Assembly (NCBI GenBank): GCA_963695155.1
Contig: CAVOGD010000001.1
Location: 73,786-137,785, forward strand
DNA length: 64,000 bases
DNA from: SG8-30 sp963695155
GTDB taxonomy: Bacteria; Pseudomonadota; Gammaproteobacteria; Steroidobacterales; Steroidobacteraceae
Direction of reading: 5' to 3'
Shown one piece after another: positions 1-8,518 of the stretch. The position numbers were made by a program, and so were the translations under genes. The notes beneath the pieces are model-generated. The model saw only the letters and a list, made by a program, of their open reading frames with translations. It had not been told where the DNA came from and did no database searches. The first letter of the stretch is position 1. Each line of letters opens with the position of its first letter.

Positions 1-180
1 TCTTTTGCAGTGCATTGTGCCGGCCGGGACGCTTATTTCGAGGCATGACCCAATGCGATACTCTAGAATCGTTGTGGACCTAGCTTAGGGGATCGGCGAG
101 CGAGGGGTTCGCTGCAACGCATTACAGGCGCGATATTACGCGCCCGTGGCATATCACAAACAATAGCCGGAGCACCCGTC

Positions 181-2253
181 ATGAGGATTCGTCACGTAGC
201 CGCGATCACGTTCGCCAGCCTGCTGCTGGCTGGTTGCTTCTCGGACTCTTCGAGCAGCGGTAACGCTGGCGTCGGGCCGAGCAATCCGTTGAGCGGCACC
301 AACCCTCCGCCAACCCTGCCGTCGGGCGTCGGCGTCTTCTATGCACGCTTCGAGGCGGTCAACTCGGCCGGTGCCTCGTCCGGCATCCTGCCGTACCCGA
401 CCGACCTGTATTTCAGCGGCACCACCGACGGCACGCTGAACATCCCGAACCTCACGGTCAACGCGGCGCACCTCACCTCGCTGAACGCGCTGGACGGCTT
501 CTCGACCATCGCGCCGGCCAATGTGCGCTTCTCGCGGCCGATCCTGGCCTCCAGCATCAGCGGCACCACCGTGCGCATGATCGAGGTCGACATCAGCAAC
601 ACGACCAAGGCGACCGTTGGCGTGCGCGGCGTGCTGACGTACGGCACCGACTACACGGCGCGCGTCCTGGCCACCGCGGACTCCGGCGGCACCATCCTCG
701 AGATCGTGCCGCTGCGGCCCCTGACGCCATCCTCGGGCGCGACCAACGTCGGCTACCTGATCGTGCTGACCAACGGGCTGCGCGACACGTCCAACAACGT
801 CGCCACCCCCGACGCCGATTACGTGACGATCAAGAACGCGCTGCCCAGCTGCGCGTCGATCACCAATGCCTCGCTGAACGGCATCTGCCAGCTGACCGGC
901 GCCCACCTGGCGATCGCGGGCGCGGTGGGCGTGCCCTCGGCCAGCGTCATCGTGAGCTTCTCGTTCTCGACGCAGGCCACCCGGGACACGCTGAACATCG
1001 CCGCGCAGATGGTCCAGCCGACGGCCATCGTGGCGCCGTCCACGGGCCTGACGCTCAACCAGCTCAACCCGGCGTTTCCGCCGAACGCCACCGTGCACGC
1101 CGGCACGCTGAGCGTGCCTTACTACCTGAGCACCACCGCGCCGGTATCAGGCTCCTGGCGCGGCAACCCGGCCACCCTGGTGCCAGGCGCGACACCCACG
1201 ACCTTCCTGACCCGCTTCAACCCGGTGCCGGTCGTGCAGGCCACGCTCGACATCCCGCTGCTCGTGACGGTGCCCACGGCGCCCTGCAGCAAGCCCCTGA
1301 GCGGCTGGCCGGTCGTGATCTTCCAGCACGGCCTGCGCAGCGACCGCTCGACGGCGGCTGCGATCGCCGGCACCTATGCAACCCAGTGTTTCGCGGTCGC
1401 GGCCATTGACGCCCCGCTGCACGGCATTACCAGCACGACCAATCCGCTGTACCAGGCGAGCCGCGAGCGCACCTTCAACCTGGACCTGCTCAACAACACG
1501 ACCAACGCGCTGGTCCCGGACGGCATCATCGACGGTTCCGGCACCTGGTTCCTGAACCTGTCCAGCGGCGTGACGTCACGCGACAACTTCCGCCAGGGAG
1601 CGCTGGACCTCGTGCAGCTGGCCCGCTCGCTGCCGGGCCTCGACCTGGACGGCGTGGCCGGCGGCGACGTTGACCCGGCGCGCATCCACTACTCGGGCAT
1701 CTCGCTGGGCGGCATCCTGGGCACCGTCGCCAGCGCCCTGCCGGGCGCGGGCTTTGCCAGCGCGTACGTCAACGTGCCGGGCGGCGCCGTGGCGCTCATG
1801 GTCCCGTCGTCACCCACGTTCTCGGCGCTGTTCAACCCCTCGCTGGCGGCCCAGAACGCGATGCTGGTGCCGGGCATGACGCTGTACGACAAGTTCTGGC
1901 GCGACCTGCAGGCGGTGGCGGACTCCGCCGACCCGATCAACTACGTCGCCGCAGCCGTGGCGGCCCGGCCGCTCGTGCTGACCCAGGTCAACGGCGACAT
2001 CGTGATTCCGAACAGCGCGACCCAGCGCCTGGTCACGGCGGGCGGCTTCATCAAGGCACAGGCGACGGGCGCGTATGCGGTCGGCCCGGGCAACGGCCGC
2101 TGGGTGCAGTTCACGGCCGGCGTGCACAGCTCGCTGCTCGACCCGACGGCCAGTGCCGCCGCCTGGTCCGAGATGCAGGGCCACGCGCTCTCGCTCGTCG
2201 TCGCGGGCGGTACGGGTTTCCAGATCAACAATTCGGGCATCCTCGCGCCGTAA
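181..2253 (+). CDS. Lipoprotein lipase/phospholipase-like alpha/beta hydrolase
   Basis: This 690-residue secreted lipoprotein has a lipobox ending LLLAGC, so Cys19 would be acylated after signal peptidase II cleavage. A Ser/Gly-rich linker follows. The C-terminal half is an alpha/beta hydrolase with the nucleophile elbow G506-I-S508-L-G510. The long N-terminal domain with the hydrolase behind it resembles the VolA/Pla-1 family of surface (lyso)phospholipases of gammaproteobacteria. That family assignment is from memory of the architecture, and the substrate is unknown. A GGAG about 8 nt upstream supports the start. The gene is monocistronic and ends at a strong intrinsic terminator. The 180 bases upstream hold only a weak TAGAAT -10 candidate at 64-69. 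Confidence 0.8.
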   Translation: MRIRHVAAITFASLLLAGCFSDSSSSGNAGVGPSNPLSGTNPPPTLPSGVGVFYARFEAVNSAGASSGILPYPTDLYFSGTTDGTLNIPNLTVNAAHLTSLNALDGFSTIAPANVRFSRPILASSISGTTVRMIEVDISNTTKATVGVRGVLTYGTDYTARVLATADSGGTILEIVPLRPLTPSSGATNVGYLIVLTNGLRDTSNNVATPDADYVTIKNALPSCASITNASLNGICQLTGAHLAIAGAVGVPSASVIVSFSFSTQATRDTLNIAAQMVQPTAIVAPSTGLTLNQLNPAFPPNATVHAGTLSVPYYLSTTAPVSGSWRGNPATLVPGATPTTFLTRFNPVPVVQATLDIPLLVTVPTAPCSKPLSGWPVVIFQHGLRSDRSTAAAIAGTYATQCFAVAAIDAPLHGITSTTNPLYQASRERTFNLDLLNNTTNALVPDGIIDGSGTWFLNLSSGVTSRDNFRQGALDLVQLARSLPGLDLDGVAGGDVDPARIHYSGISLGGILGTVASALPGAGFASAYVNVPGGAVALMVPSSPTFSALFNPSLAAQNAMLVPGMTLYDKFWRDLQAVADSADPINYVAAAVAARPLVLTQVNGDIVIPNSATQRLVTAGGFIKAQATGAYAVGPGNGRWVQFTAGVHSSLLDPTASAAAWSEMQGHALSLVVAGGTGFQINNSGILAP

Positions 2254-2278
2254 GCGGCGCAAGCTCCGGATCTCCGGA

Positions 2279-2310
2279 CGGGGGCCGCATCGGCGGCCCC
2301 CGTTTTTTTT
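2279..2310 (+). terminator. Rho-independent terminator after the lipase gene
   Basis: A perfect 9-bp GC stem (CGGGGGCCG pairing with CGGCCCCCG) closes a 6-nt loop and is followed directly by eight T. It starts 25 nt after the lipase stop and separates that gene from ftsYEX. Confidence 0.92.
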
Positions 2311-2318
2311 CCAGCCGT

Positions 2319-2324
2319 TACAAT
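2319..2324 (+). promoter_or_regulatory. Candidate -10 box for ftsYEX
   Basis: TACAAT (5/6 match to the sigma-70 consensus) lies just after the terminator and 29 nt before the proposed TTG start of ftsY. No convincing -35 box is visible because that position falls in the terminator stem. The call is tentative. Confidence 0.3.
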
Positions 2325-2353
2325 CGGGCCGACCCCAGCCCGGAACCGCCAGC

Positions 2354-3316
2354 TTGCCGACGCCCAGCGCCCAGCCCAAGGCCGAACCCGCCACCCCCGG
2401 CTTCCTGGCCCGGCTGCGCGCGCGCGTCAACCGCGGCGCTTCCTGGCTCGGCGACCTGGTGCCGGGCGGCAAGATCGACGAGGCGCTGCTCGAGGACCTC
2501 GAAACCCGCCTGCTGACGGCCGACGTCGGCGTGGAGGCCACGCAGGCGATCCTGGACGGCCTGCGCGGCCGCGTTGCGCGCCGCGAACTCGCCGACGTCG
2601 AGGCCTTGTTGCGCGCCCTGCGCGAGGCGCTGCTGGATATCCTGCGGCCGGTCGAGCGGCCGTTCAGCGTGGACCGCGCGCGGCGGCCCTGCGTGGTGCT
2701 GGTGGTGGGCGTGAACGGCTCCGGCAAGACCACCACCATCGGCAAGCTGGCGCGGCGGCTGGGCCAGGAGGGCCTCAAGGTCATGCTGGCGGCCGGCGAC
2801 ACCTTCCGCGCGGCGGCGGTCGAGCAACTCGCCGTGTGGGCCGAACGCAACCGGGTGCCGCTGATCGCGCAGGCGCCGGGCGCCGACCCGGCGGCGGTGG
2901 TGTTCGACGCGCTCGAGGCGGCCCGCGCACGCGGCATGGACGTGCTCATCGCCGACACCGCCGGCCGGCTGCACACCCAGTCGCACCTGATGGCGGAACT
3001 CGAGAAGGTCACGCGCGTGCTGCGGCGCCTCGACGCCGACGCGCCGCACGAGGTGCTGCTCGTGCTGGATGCGAGCCTCGGCCAGAACGCCATGAAGCAG
3101 GCCGAGCAGTTCGGCGCGGCGGTGGGCGTGACCGGCCTCGTCATCACCAAGCTCGACGGCACCGCCAAGGGCGGCATCGTGGTCGCCATCGCGCGCCGCT
3201 TCGCGTTGCCGATCCGCTTCGTCGGCGTGGGCGAGCAGATCGACGACTTCGGGCCGTTCTCGGCCGAGGCATTCGTGGACGGGCTGCTGCGGCGCACGGA
3301 CGGGGCCGCCGCATGA
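2354..3316 (+). CDS. ftsY: Signal recognition particle receptor FtsY
   Basis: FtsY is the SRP receptor GTPase that docks SRP-ribosome complexes at the inner membrane. From a TTG start the protein is 320 residues, with a short N-terminal tail, an N domain and a complete G domain: P-loop G119-VNGSGKT, GDTFR at 148-152, DTAGRL at 201-206 and TKLD at 265-268. The frame opens further upstream, but that part would overlap the lipase gene and its terminator, and there is no ATG before the conserved region, so TTG at 2354 is preferred. The acidic A domain of the E. coli protein is almost absent, as in many short FtsY proteins. The stop overlaps the ftsE start as ATGA, so the two are translationally coupled. 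Confidence 0.93.
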   Translation: MPTPSAQPKAEPATPGFLARLRARVNRGASWLGDLVPGGKIDEALLEDLETRLLTADVGVEATQAILDGLRGRVARRELADVEALLRALREALLDILRPVERPFSVDRARRPCVVLVVGVNGSGKTTTIGKLARRLGQEGLKVMLAAGDTFRAAAVEQLAVWAERNRVPLIAQAPGADPAAVVFDALEAARARGMDVLIADTAGRLHTQSHLMAELEKVTRVLRRLDADAPHEVLLVLDASLGQNAMKQAEQFGAAVGVTGLVITKLDGTAKGGIVVAIARRFALPIRFVGVGEQIDDFGPFSAEAFVDGLLRRTDGAAA

Positions 3317-3987
3317 TCGCGTTCCATCGGGTCTTCAAGCGCTACCCGAACGGCCGCGAGGCGCTGGCGGAACTCACCTTCGAGCTGGCCGGCGGCGAAA
3401 TGGCGTTCATCACCGGGCATTCCGGGGCGGGCAAGAGCACCGTGCTCAAGCTGATCGCGCTGCTCGAGCGCCCGACCCGCGGCCAGGTGATCGTGGGCGG
3501 CCGCAACACGGCCTCGCTGGGCAGCCGCGCCATCCCCGCCTTCCGCCGCCAGGTCGGCATGGTGTTCCAGGACCACCGCCTGCTGCACGACCGGCCGGTC
3601 TACGACAACGTGGCGCTGCCGCTGGTGGTGGCCGGCGTGGCGCGCCGCGAGATGGACAAGCGGGTGCGCGCGGCGCTCGACCAGGTGGGCCTGCTGGGCA
3701 AGGAGACCAGCCTGCCGCTGGAACTGTCGGCCGGCGAGCAGCAGCGCGTGGGCATCGCGCGTGCCGTGGTCAGCAAGCCGCCGGTGCTGATCGCCGACGA
3801 GCCCACCGGCAACCTGGACCCGGACCTGGCCCTCGAGGTCATGAACCTGTTCCGGCGCTTTAACGACGTCGGCGTGACGGTGCTGGTCGCCAGCCACGAC
3901 ATCCACGTCATCGAGCGCCTGCGCGTGCGTCGCATCCACATCGAGAATGGCCGCCTGGCCGGAGTCCAGCCCCATGTCGCTGCCTGA
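3313..3987 (+). CDS. ftsE: Cell division ABC ATPase FtsE
   Basis: FtsE is the ATPase of the FtsEX complex, which activates septal peptidoglycan hydrolases during division. The 224-residue protein has Walker A GHSGAGKST (35-43), a Q-loop (GMVFQDH), a signature LSAGEQQR, Walker B LIADEPTGNLD and the switch histidine in VASHD. The second Gly of the usual LSGGEQQR signature is Ala here, probably tolerated. It overlaps ftsY by 4 nt and ftsX by 14 nt, the classic ftsYEX operon. Confidence 0.95.
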   Translation: MIAFHRVFKRYPNGREALAELTFELAGGEMAFITGHSGAGKSTVLKLIALLERPTRGQVIVGGRNTASLGSRAIPAFRRQVGMVFQDHRLLHDRPVYDNVALPLVVAGVARREMDKRVRAALDQVGLLGKETSLPLELSAGEQQRVGIARAVVSKPPVLIADEPTGNLDPDLALEVMNLFRRFNDVGVTVLVASHDIHVIERLRVRRIHIENGRLAGVQPHVAA

Positions 3988-4954
3988 CGCGCTCAGCAGC
4001 GCGCAGCCCAGCGGGTCGCGCACGCCGCTCGCGGCGCTGAACACCTGGCTCGAGCGCCATGCGCAGACCTTCGTCGCGTCGCTGGGCCGCCTGGTGCGGC
4101 AGCCGTTTGCTTCCCTGCTGACCACCGCGGTGATCGGGCTCGGCCTGGCGCTGCCCGCCTGCCTGCACCTGGTGGTGGTCAACGCGCGCAGCGTCACCGC
4201 GGGCATCGAGAACAGCGTGCAGGTCTCCGTCTACCTGCGCCAGCCGCTGGCCGCCGAGGCGGCCGCCAAGGCCATGCAGAGCATCGCCGCCCGCGGCGAC
4301 GTGCTGGAGGCGCGGCTGGTCTCGCCCGAGGAGGGCCTGCGCGAGTTCGAGGCCGTCTCCGGATTCGGCGAGGCGCTCAAGGCGCTGACCGCCAACCCGC
4401 TGCCGTACGCCGTCATCGTGCGGCCGGCGCCGCGGTTCGACACGCCCGAGGCCGTCGAGACCCTGACCGCGGAATTGCGCGCGCTGCCGGAAGTGGACCT
4501 CGTGCAGGTCGACACGGAGTGGGTGCGCCGCTTCCACGCCATCCTCGACGCGCTGCGGCAGGCCGTGTGGCTGGCCGCGGGCCTGCTGGGCCTGGGGGTG
4601 CTGGCGATCATCGGCAATACGATCCGGCTCGACCTCAACGGGCGGCGCGAGGAGATCGAGGTCACCAAGCTGATCGGCGGCAGCAATGCCTTCGTGCGTC
4701 GCCCGTTCCTGTATGGCGGCGTCTGGTACGGGCTGGGCGGCGGGCTGCTGGCGTGGCTGCTGGTGACCCTGGCGGTCGGCGCCCTGGCGGATCCGATCGA
4801 GCGCGTCGCCGCCCTGTACGGCTCGACCTTCCAGCTGCGGGGACTCCTGGCGGACGAGATCCTGCTGCTCGTGGGTAGCGGCACGGCGCTCGGCTGGATA
4901 GGCTCCTGGATGACTGCCGCCTACCACCTGCGGCGCATCGAGCCTCGCGCCTAA
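3974..4954 (+). CDS. ftsX: Cell division permease FtsX
   Basis: FtsX is the membrane partner of FtsE. The 326-residue protein has a cytoplasmic N-terminus, a first membrane segment near residues 46-69, a periplasmic loop that would contact a hydrolase activator such as EnvC, and three C-terminal membrane segments. The motif NTIRLDLNGRREEIEVTKLI between segments 2 and 3 is typical. An in-frame ATG exists at 3947, but GGAG at 3961-3964 sits at good distance from ATG 3974, which I chose. It is the last gene of ftsYEX. Confidence 0.93.
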   Translation: MSLPDALSSAQPSGSRTPLAALNTWLERHAQTFVASLGRLVRQPFASLLTTAVIGLGLALPACLHLVVVNARSVTAGIENSVQVSVYLRQPLAAEAAAKAMQSIAARGDVLEARLVSPEEGLREFEAVSGFGEALKALTANPLPYAVIVRPAPRFDTPEAVETLTAELRALPEVDLVQVDTEWVRRFHAILDALRQAVWLAAGLLGLGVLAIIGNTIRLDLNGRREEIEVTKLIGGSNAFVRRPFLYGGVWYGLGGGLLAWLLVTLAVGALADPIERVAALYGSTFQLRGLLADEILLLVGSGTALGWIGSWMTAAYHLRRIEPRA

Positions 4955-4958
4955 CCTG

Positions 4959-4987
4959 TTGAAATAAATAATTTTTTAGGTTAGTCT
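4959..4987 (+). promoter_or_regulatory. Sigma-70-type promoter of rpoH
   Basis: TTGAAA (4959-4964), a 17-bp spacer and TAGTCT (4982-4987) lie in a short AT-rich patch, rare in this GC-rich window, directly after ftsX. A start of transcription near 4993-4996 would place the CIRCE operator at the beginning of the transcript. No sigma-32 -10 box (CCCCAT-like) is apparent. Confidence 0.55.
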
Positions 4988-4997
4988 CGCAAACCGA

Positions 4998-5024
4998 TTA
5001 GCACTCAAATACTACGAGTGCTAA
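4998..5024. promoter_or_regulatory. CIRCE operator (HrcA site) upstream of rpoH
   Basis: The element is TTAGCACTC, nine bases, then GAGTGCTAA: a perfect 9-9-9 inverted repeat identical to the CIRCE consensus bound by the heat-shock repressor HrcA. It lies 54 nt before the rpoH start codon and immediately downstream of the predicted promoter, the usual position for repression. HrcA itself is not encoded in this window. Confidence 0.93.
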
Positions 5025-5033
5025 GGTATGCGT

Positions 5034-5067
5034 GGAGGGTGCTTTGGCCCTCCTGCAGACGTGGAGG
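5034..5067 (+). promoter_or_regulatory. rpoH leader with alternative hairpins over the ribosome binding site
   Basis: CCCTCC at 5048-5053 can pair with GGAGGG at 5034-5039, or its last five bases can pair with the ribosome binding site GGAGG at 5063-5067. The two pairings exclude each other. This could act as a simple RNA switch or thermometer for rpoH translation. It is seen by eye only, with no folding energy computed. Confidence 0.35.
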
Positions 5068-5078
5068 ACTGACCTGAC

Positions 5079-5945
<867 letters not shown>

Positions 5946-6101
5946 CCCGGCCGGCCGGCCCGGCGCGGTTTTCCCGCGCTGACTACGGGAAAGCGAGGAT
6001 GCGGGCCGCACGCAACCGCGTTACGCTTCGTAGTTGAGGAGCCGAAACAGGCGGCCGCCGGCCGGCCCTGCTCGACATACCTCTGCACCAAGGAGCCCAC
6101 C

Positions 6102-6701
6102 ATGTTCCGCCTGAACGCACTGCCCAAGTTGACCGCGGCCGCGCTGCTTGCGATCGCCGTCGTCGCCTGCGCGAATTACAAGGATCCGGCCATCGAGGCC
6201 GTGGCCAACATCGAGGAGAAGCTGTCCGGCATCAGCACCCAGGCGGGCAAGTACATCCCCGAGGAGCTGGCCAGTGTGCAGGAGCAGGTCGCGGAACTGA
6301 AGACCGGCATCGAGCAGAAGCAGTTCAAGGAAGTCGTCGCCACCGCGCCTGGCGTGCTGAAGGCCGTCAACAGCCTGATCGTCAACTCGGCCATCGCCAG
6401 GGCCGCCTTCACGCAGCAGATGCAGAGCGACTGGGCGACCTACGCCACCGAGATGCCTGACGTCATCGCGGCGGTGGACAAGCAGATCATGCGCTACACG
6501 TCGCGCGGCAGCCTGCCGAAGGGCGTCAGCCGCGACGCGTTCAAGGAGACGGTCGCGTCGTTCGATGCCGCCAAGTCGTCGTGGGCCGAGGCCGCGACGG
6601 CCGGCAACGAGGGCAAGCTCGAAGAGGCCGTGACCCGCACGAACGAGGTCAAGCAGGTCGTCGACACCGTCATGCAGACGCTCGGCATGGCCGCCGGCTG
6701 A
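6102..6701 (+). CDS. Predicted lipoprotein, first of a tandem paralogous pair
   Basis: This 199-residue lipoprotein has an N-terminal hydrophobic stretch ending VVAC, acylated at Cys23. The remainder is almost entirely helical, Ala/Glu/Lys-rich and cysteine-free, suggesting a periplasmic helical bundle. Its motifs KYIPEEL, LPKGVSRDAF and the C-terminal LGMA recur in the next gene as KYIPKQY, LPDGLSREAL and LGMA at matching positions. The two proteins also have the same length and are 32 nt apart, so they look like an old tandem duplication. I do not recognise a named family. A GGAG precedes the ATG. Confidence 0.75.
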   Translation: MFRLNALPKLTAAALLAIAVVACANYKDPAIEAVANIEEKLSGISTQAGKYIPEELASVQEQVAELKTGIEQKQFKEVVATAPGVLKAVNSLIVNSAIARAAFTQQMQSDWATYATEMPDVIAAVDKQIMRYTSRGSLPKGVSRDAFKETVASFDAAKSSWAEAATAGNEGKLEEAVTRTNEVKQVVDTVMQTLGMAAG

Positions 6702-6733
6702 CCCGCCGCACACGCCGCAGGAGCAGCGCACAG

Positions 6734-7333
6734 ATGAACAGGATCCTGGCCCTCGCGGGTCTCGTGCTGGCCGTCGCCCTGGCGGCGGGGTGTTCGCAGA
6801 AGGGACCGGCGCAGACCGCTATCGACGCCGCCGAGACGGCGCTGATGGCAGTGCACGAGGAAGCGCAGAAGTACATCCCGAAGCAGTACGCGGAACTCAA
6901 GGCGGAGCTCGACACCGCGCGCGGCTACTTCACCGAGGAGCAGTACGTGCGCGCCATCGACGAGGTGAAGGACATCCCGGCCAAGGCGCGGGCGCTGGGT
7001 GCGGCGGCCGCCGCGGCACGGGAGGCGCTGGCCGCCGAGATCGCGGTCGAGTGGGCGCGATTGCGGGACGAGCTGCCCGGCAAGCTGGCCGCTCTCGAGG
7101 GCCAACTCGACGAACTCGGCAAGGCACGCCGCCTGCCGGACGGGCTGAGCCGGGAAGCGCTGCCCCGCATCAATGCCGGGGCAGGCATCGCCCGCGCGGC
7201 CTGGGACCAGGCCGCCGCCGCGTTCGAGGCCGGCAACCTCGAGGGTGCGGTGGCGCGCGCACTGGAGTCCGACAACCTGGCCGGCGAGTTGATGACCGAG
7301 CTGGGGATGGCCCCGGCGCCGGCCGCGGACTGA
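6734..7333 (+). CDS. Predicted lipoprotein, second of a tandem paralogous pair
   Basis: Also 199 residues, with lipobox LAAGC (Cys20) and a helical, very Ala-rich mature part. It is paralogous to the preceding gene (shared KYIP, LPxGxSR and LGMA motifs in the same order). An upstream extension of the frame runs antiparallel to nothing useful, and ATG 6734 directly precedes the signal peptide, so I start there. It ends 3 nt before the acyl-CoA dehydrogenase gene, probably one transcript. The role is unknown, and a structural or scaffold role in the periplasm is inference. Confidence 0.72.
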   Translation: MNRILALAGLVLAVALAAGCSQKGPAQTAIDAAETALMAVHEEAQKYIPKQYAELKAELDTARGYFTEEQYVRAIDEVKDIPAKARALGAAAAAAREALAAEIAVEWARLRDELPGKLAALEGQLDELGKARRLPDGLSREALPRINAGAGIARAAWDQAAAAFEAGNLEGAVARALESDNLAGELMTELGMAPAPAAD

Positions 7334-7336
7334 GCC

Positions 7337-8509
7337 ATGGCACCGGGTTCACTCGATCCGCTCGACCTCTTCGATGTGCGGGGGCTGCTCAGCGAAGAGG
7401 AGCTGATGGTGCGCGAGGCGGTCGCGCGGCTGGTGAACGAGCGGGTCCTGCCGGTCATCCAGAAGCACTTCGAGGAGCACACCTTCCCGGCCGCGCTGGT
7501 TCCCGAGCTGGCGGCGCTCGGCATGTTCGGCTGCTCGCTGGAGGGCTACGGCTGCGCCGGCATGAACTCGGCCGCCTACGGGCTCATCTGCCAGGAGCTG
7601 GAACGCGGCGACTCCGGGCTGCGCAGCTTCGTCTCCGTGCAGTCCTCGCTGTGCATGTACCCCATCCACGCGTTCGGCAGCGAGGAACAGAAGCAGCGCT
7701 ACCTGCCGCGCATGGCCGCCGGCGAGCTGATCGGCTGCTTCGGCCTGACCGAACCGCAGGGCGGCTCGGATCCCTCCAACATGAAGACGCACGCCCGGCG
7801 GCGCGGCACCGACTGGGTGATCAACGGCGCGAAGATGTGGATCACCAACGCGCCGATCGCGGACCTGTCGATCGTGTGGGCGCGCACCGACGAGGGCGTG
7901 CGCGGGTTCATCGTCGAGAAGGGCACCCGGGGCCTGGCGGCCCCCGAGATCGAGCGCAAGTTCAGCCTGCGCGCCTCCTCGACCGGCGCGATGTTCTTCG
8001 AGGACGTGGTGGTGCCGCAGGACAGCCTGCTGCCGGGCACGACCGTCGGCCTGAAGGCCGCGCTGTCGTGCCTCACGCAGGCGCGTTACGGCATCGCCTG
8101 GGGCGTCATCGGCGCCGCGCAGGCCTGCCTGGCGCAGGTGCTCGACTACACGCAGACCCGCATCCTGTTCAACCGGCCGCTGGCCGCCACGCAGACGATC
8201 CAGATCCGGCTGGCCGAGATGGCCCGGCGCATCACGACCGCGCAACTGCTGGTGTTGCAGCTGGCGCGCCTCAAGGACCAGGGCCGCCTGAAGCCCTCGC
8301 AGGTCTCGCTGGCCAAGTGGAACAACTGCCGCATGGCGCTGGACATCGCGCGCGACGCGCGCGACATCCTGGGCGGCGCGGGCATCAGCGCCGAGTACGT
8401 GCCGATCCGGCACGCGCTCAACCTCGAGAGCGTGATCACCTACGAGGGCACCGAGACCATCCACCAGCTCACCGTCGGGCGGGAGCTGACCGGCATCAAC
8501 GCCTTCTGA
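7337..8509 (+). CDS. gcdH: Acyl-CoA dehydrogenase, glutaryl-CoA dehydrogenase type
   Basis: This FAD-dependent acyl-CoA dehydrogenase of 390 residues most resembles glutaryl-CoA dehydrogenase, which oxidises and decarboxylates glutaryl-CoA to crotonyl-CoA in lysine/tryptophan catabolism. Diagnostic stretches are RSFVSVQSSLCMYPI, CFGLTEPQGGSDP (FAD/substrate contact), WITNAPIAD and ITYEGTETIH, whose glutamate (E370) is the catalytic base position of this family. The last motif differs slightly from the common YEGTHDIH. No electron-transfer flavoprotein or glutarate genes are adjacent, so the substrate is inferred from similarity alone. Confidence 0.85.
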   Translation: MAPGSLDPLDLFDVRGLLSEEELMVREAVARLVNERVLPVIQKHFEEHTFPAALVPELAALGMFGCSLEGYGCAGMNSAAYGLICQELERGDSGLRSFVSVQSSLCMYPIHAFGSEEQKQRYLPRMAAGELIGCFGLTEPQGGSDPSNMKTHARRRGTDWVINGAKMWITNAPIADLSIVWARTDEGVRGFIVEKGTRGLAAPEIERKFSLRASSTGAMFFEDVVVPQDSLLPGTTVGLKAALSCLTQARYGIAWGVIGAAQACLAQVLDYTQTRILFNRPLAATQTIQIRLAEMARRITTAQLLVLQLARLKDQGRLKPSQVSLAKWNNCRMALDIARDARDILGGAGISAEYVPIRHALNLESVITYEGTETIHQLTVGRELTGINAF

Positions 8510-8518
8510 AGCCGGGCC

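Noticed and set aside
154..1098. Long minus-strand open frame under the lipase gene
   Set aside because: Arg/Gly/Ala-rich translation typical of antisense frames in high-GC DNA; the plus-strand lipoprotein is clearly coding.
1810..4206. 798-codon minus-strand open frame across lipase, ftsY, ftsE
   Set aside because: Low-complexity antisense shadow of three well-recognised plus-strand genes.
7349..8464. 371-codon minus-strand frame opposite the acyl-CoA dehydrogenase
   Set aside because: His/Arg/Gln-rich antisense translation without any motif; the opposite strand is a complete enzyme.
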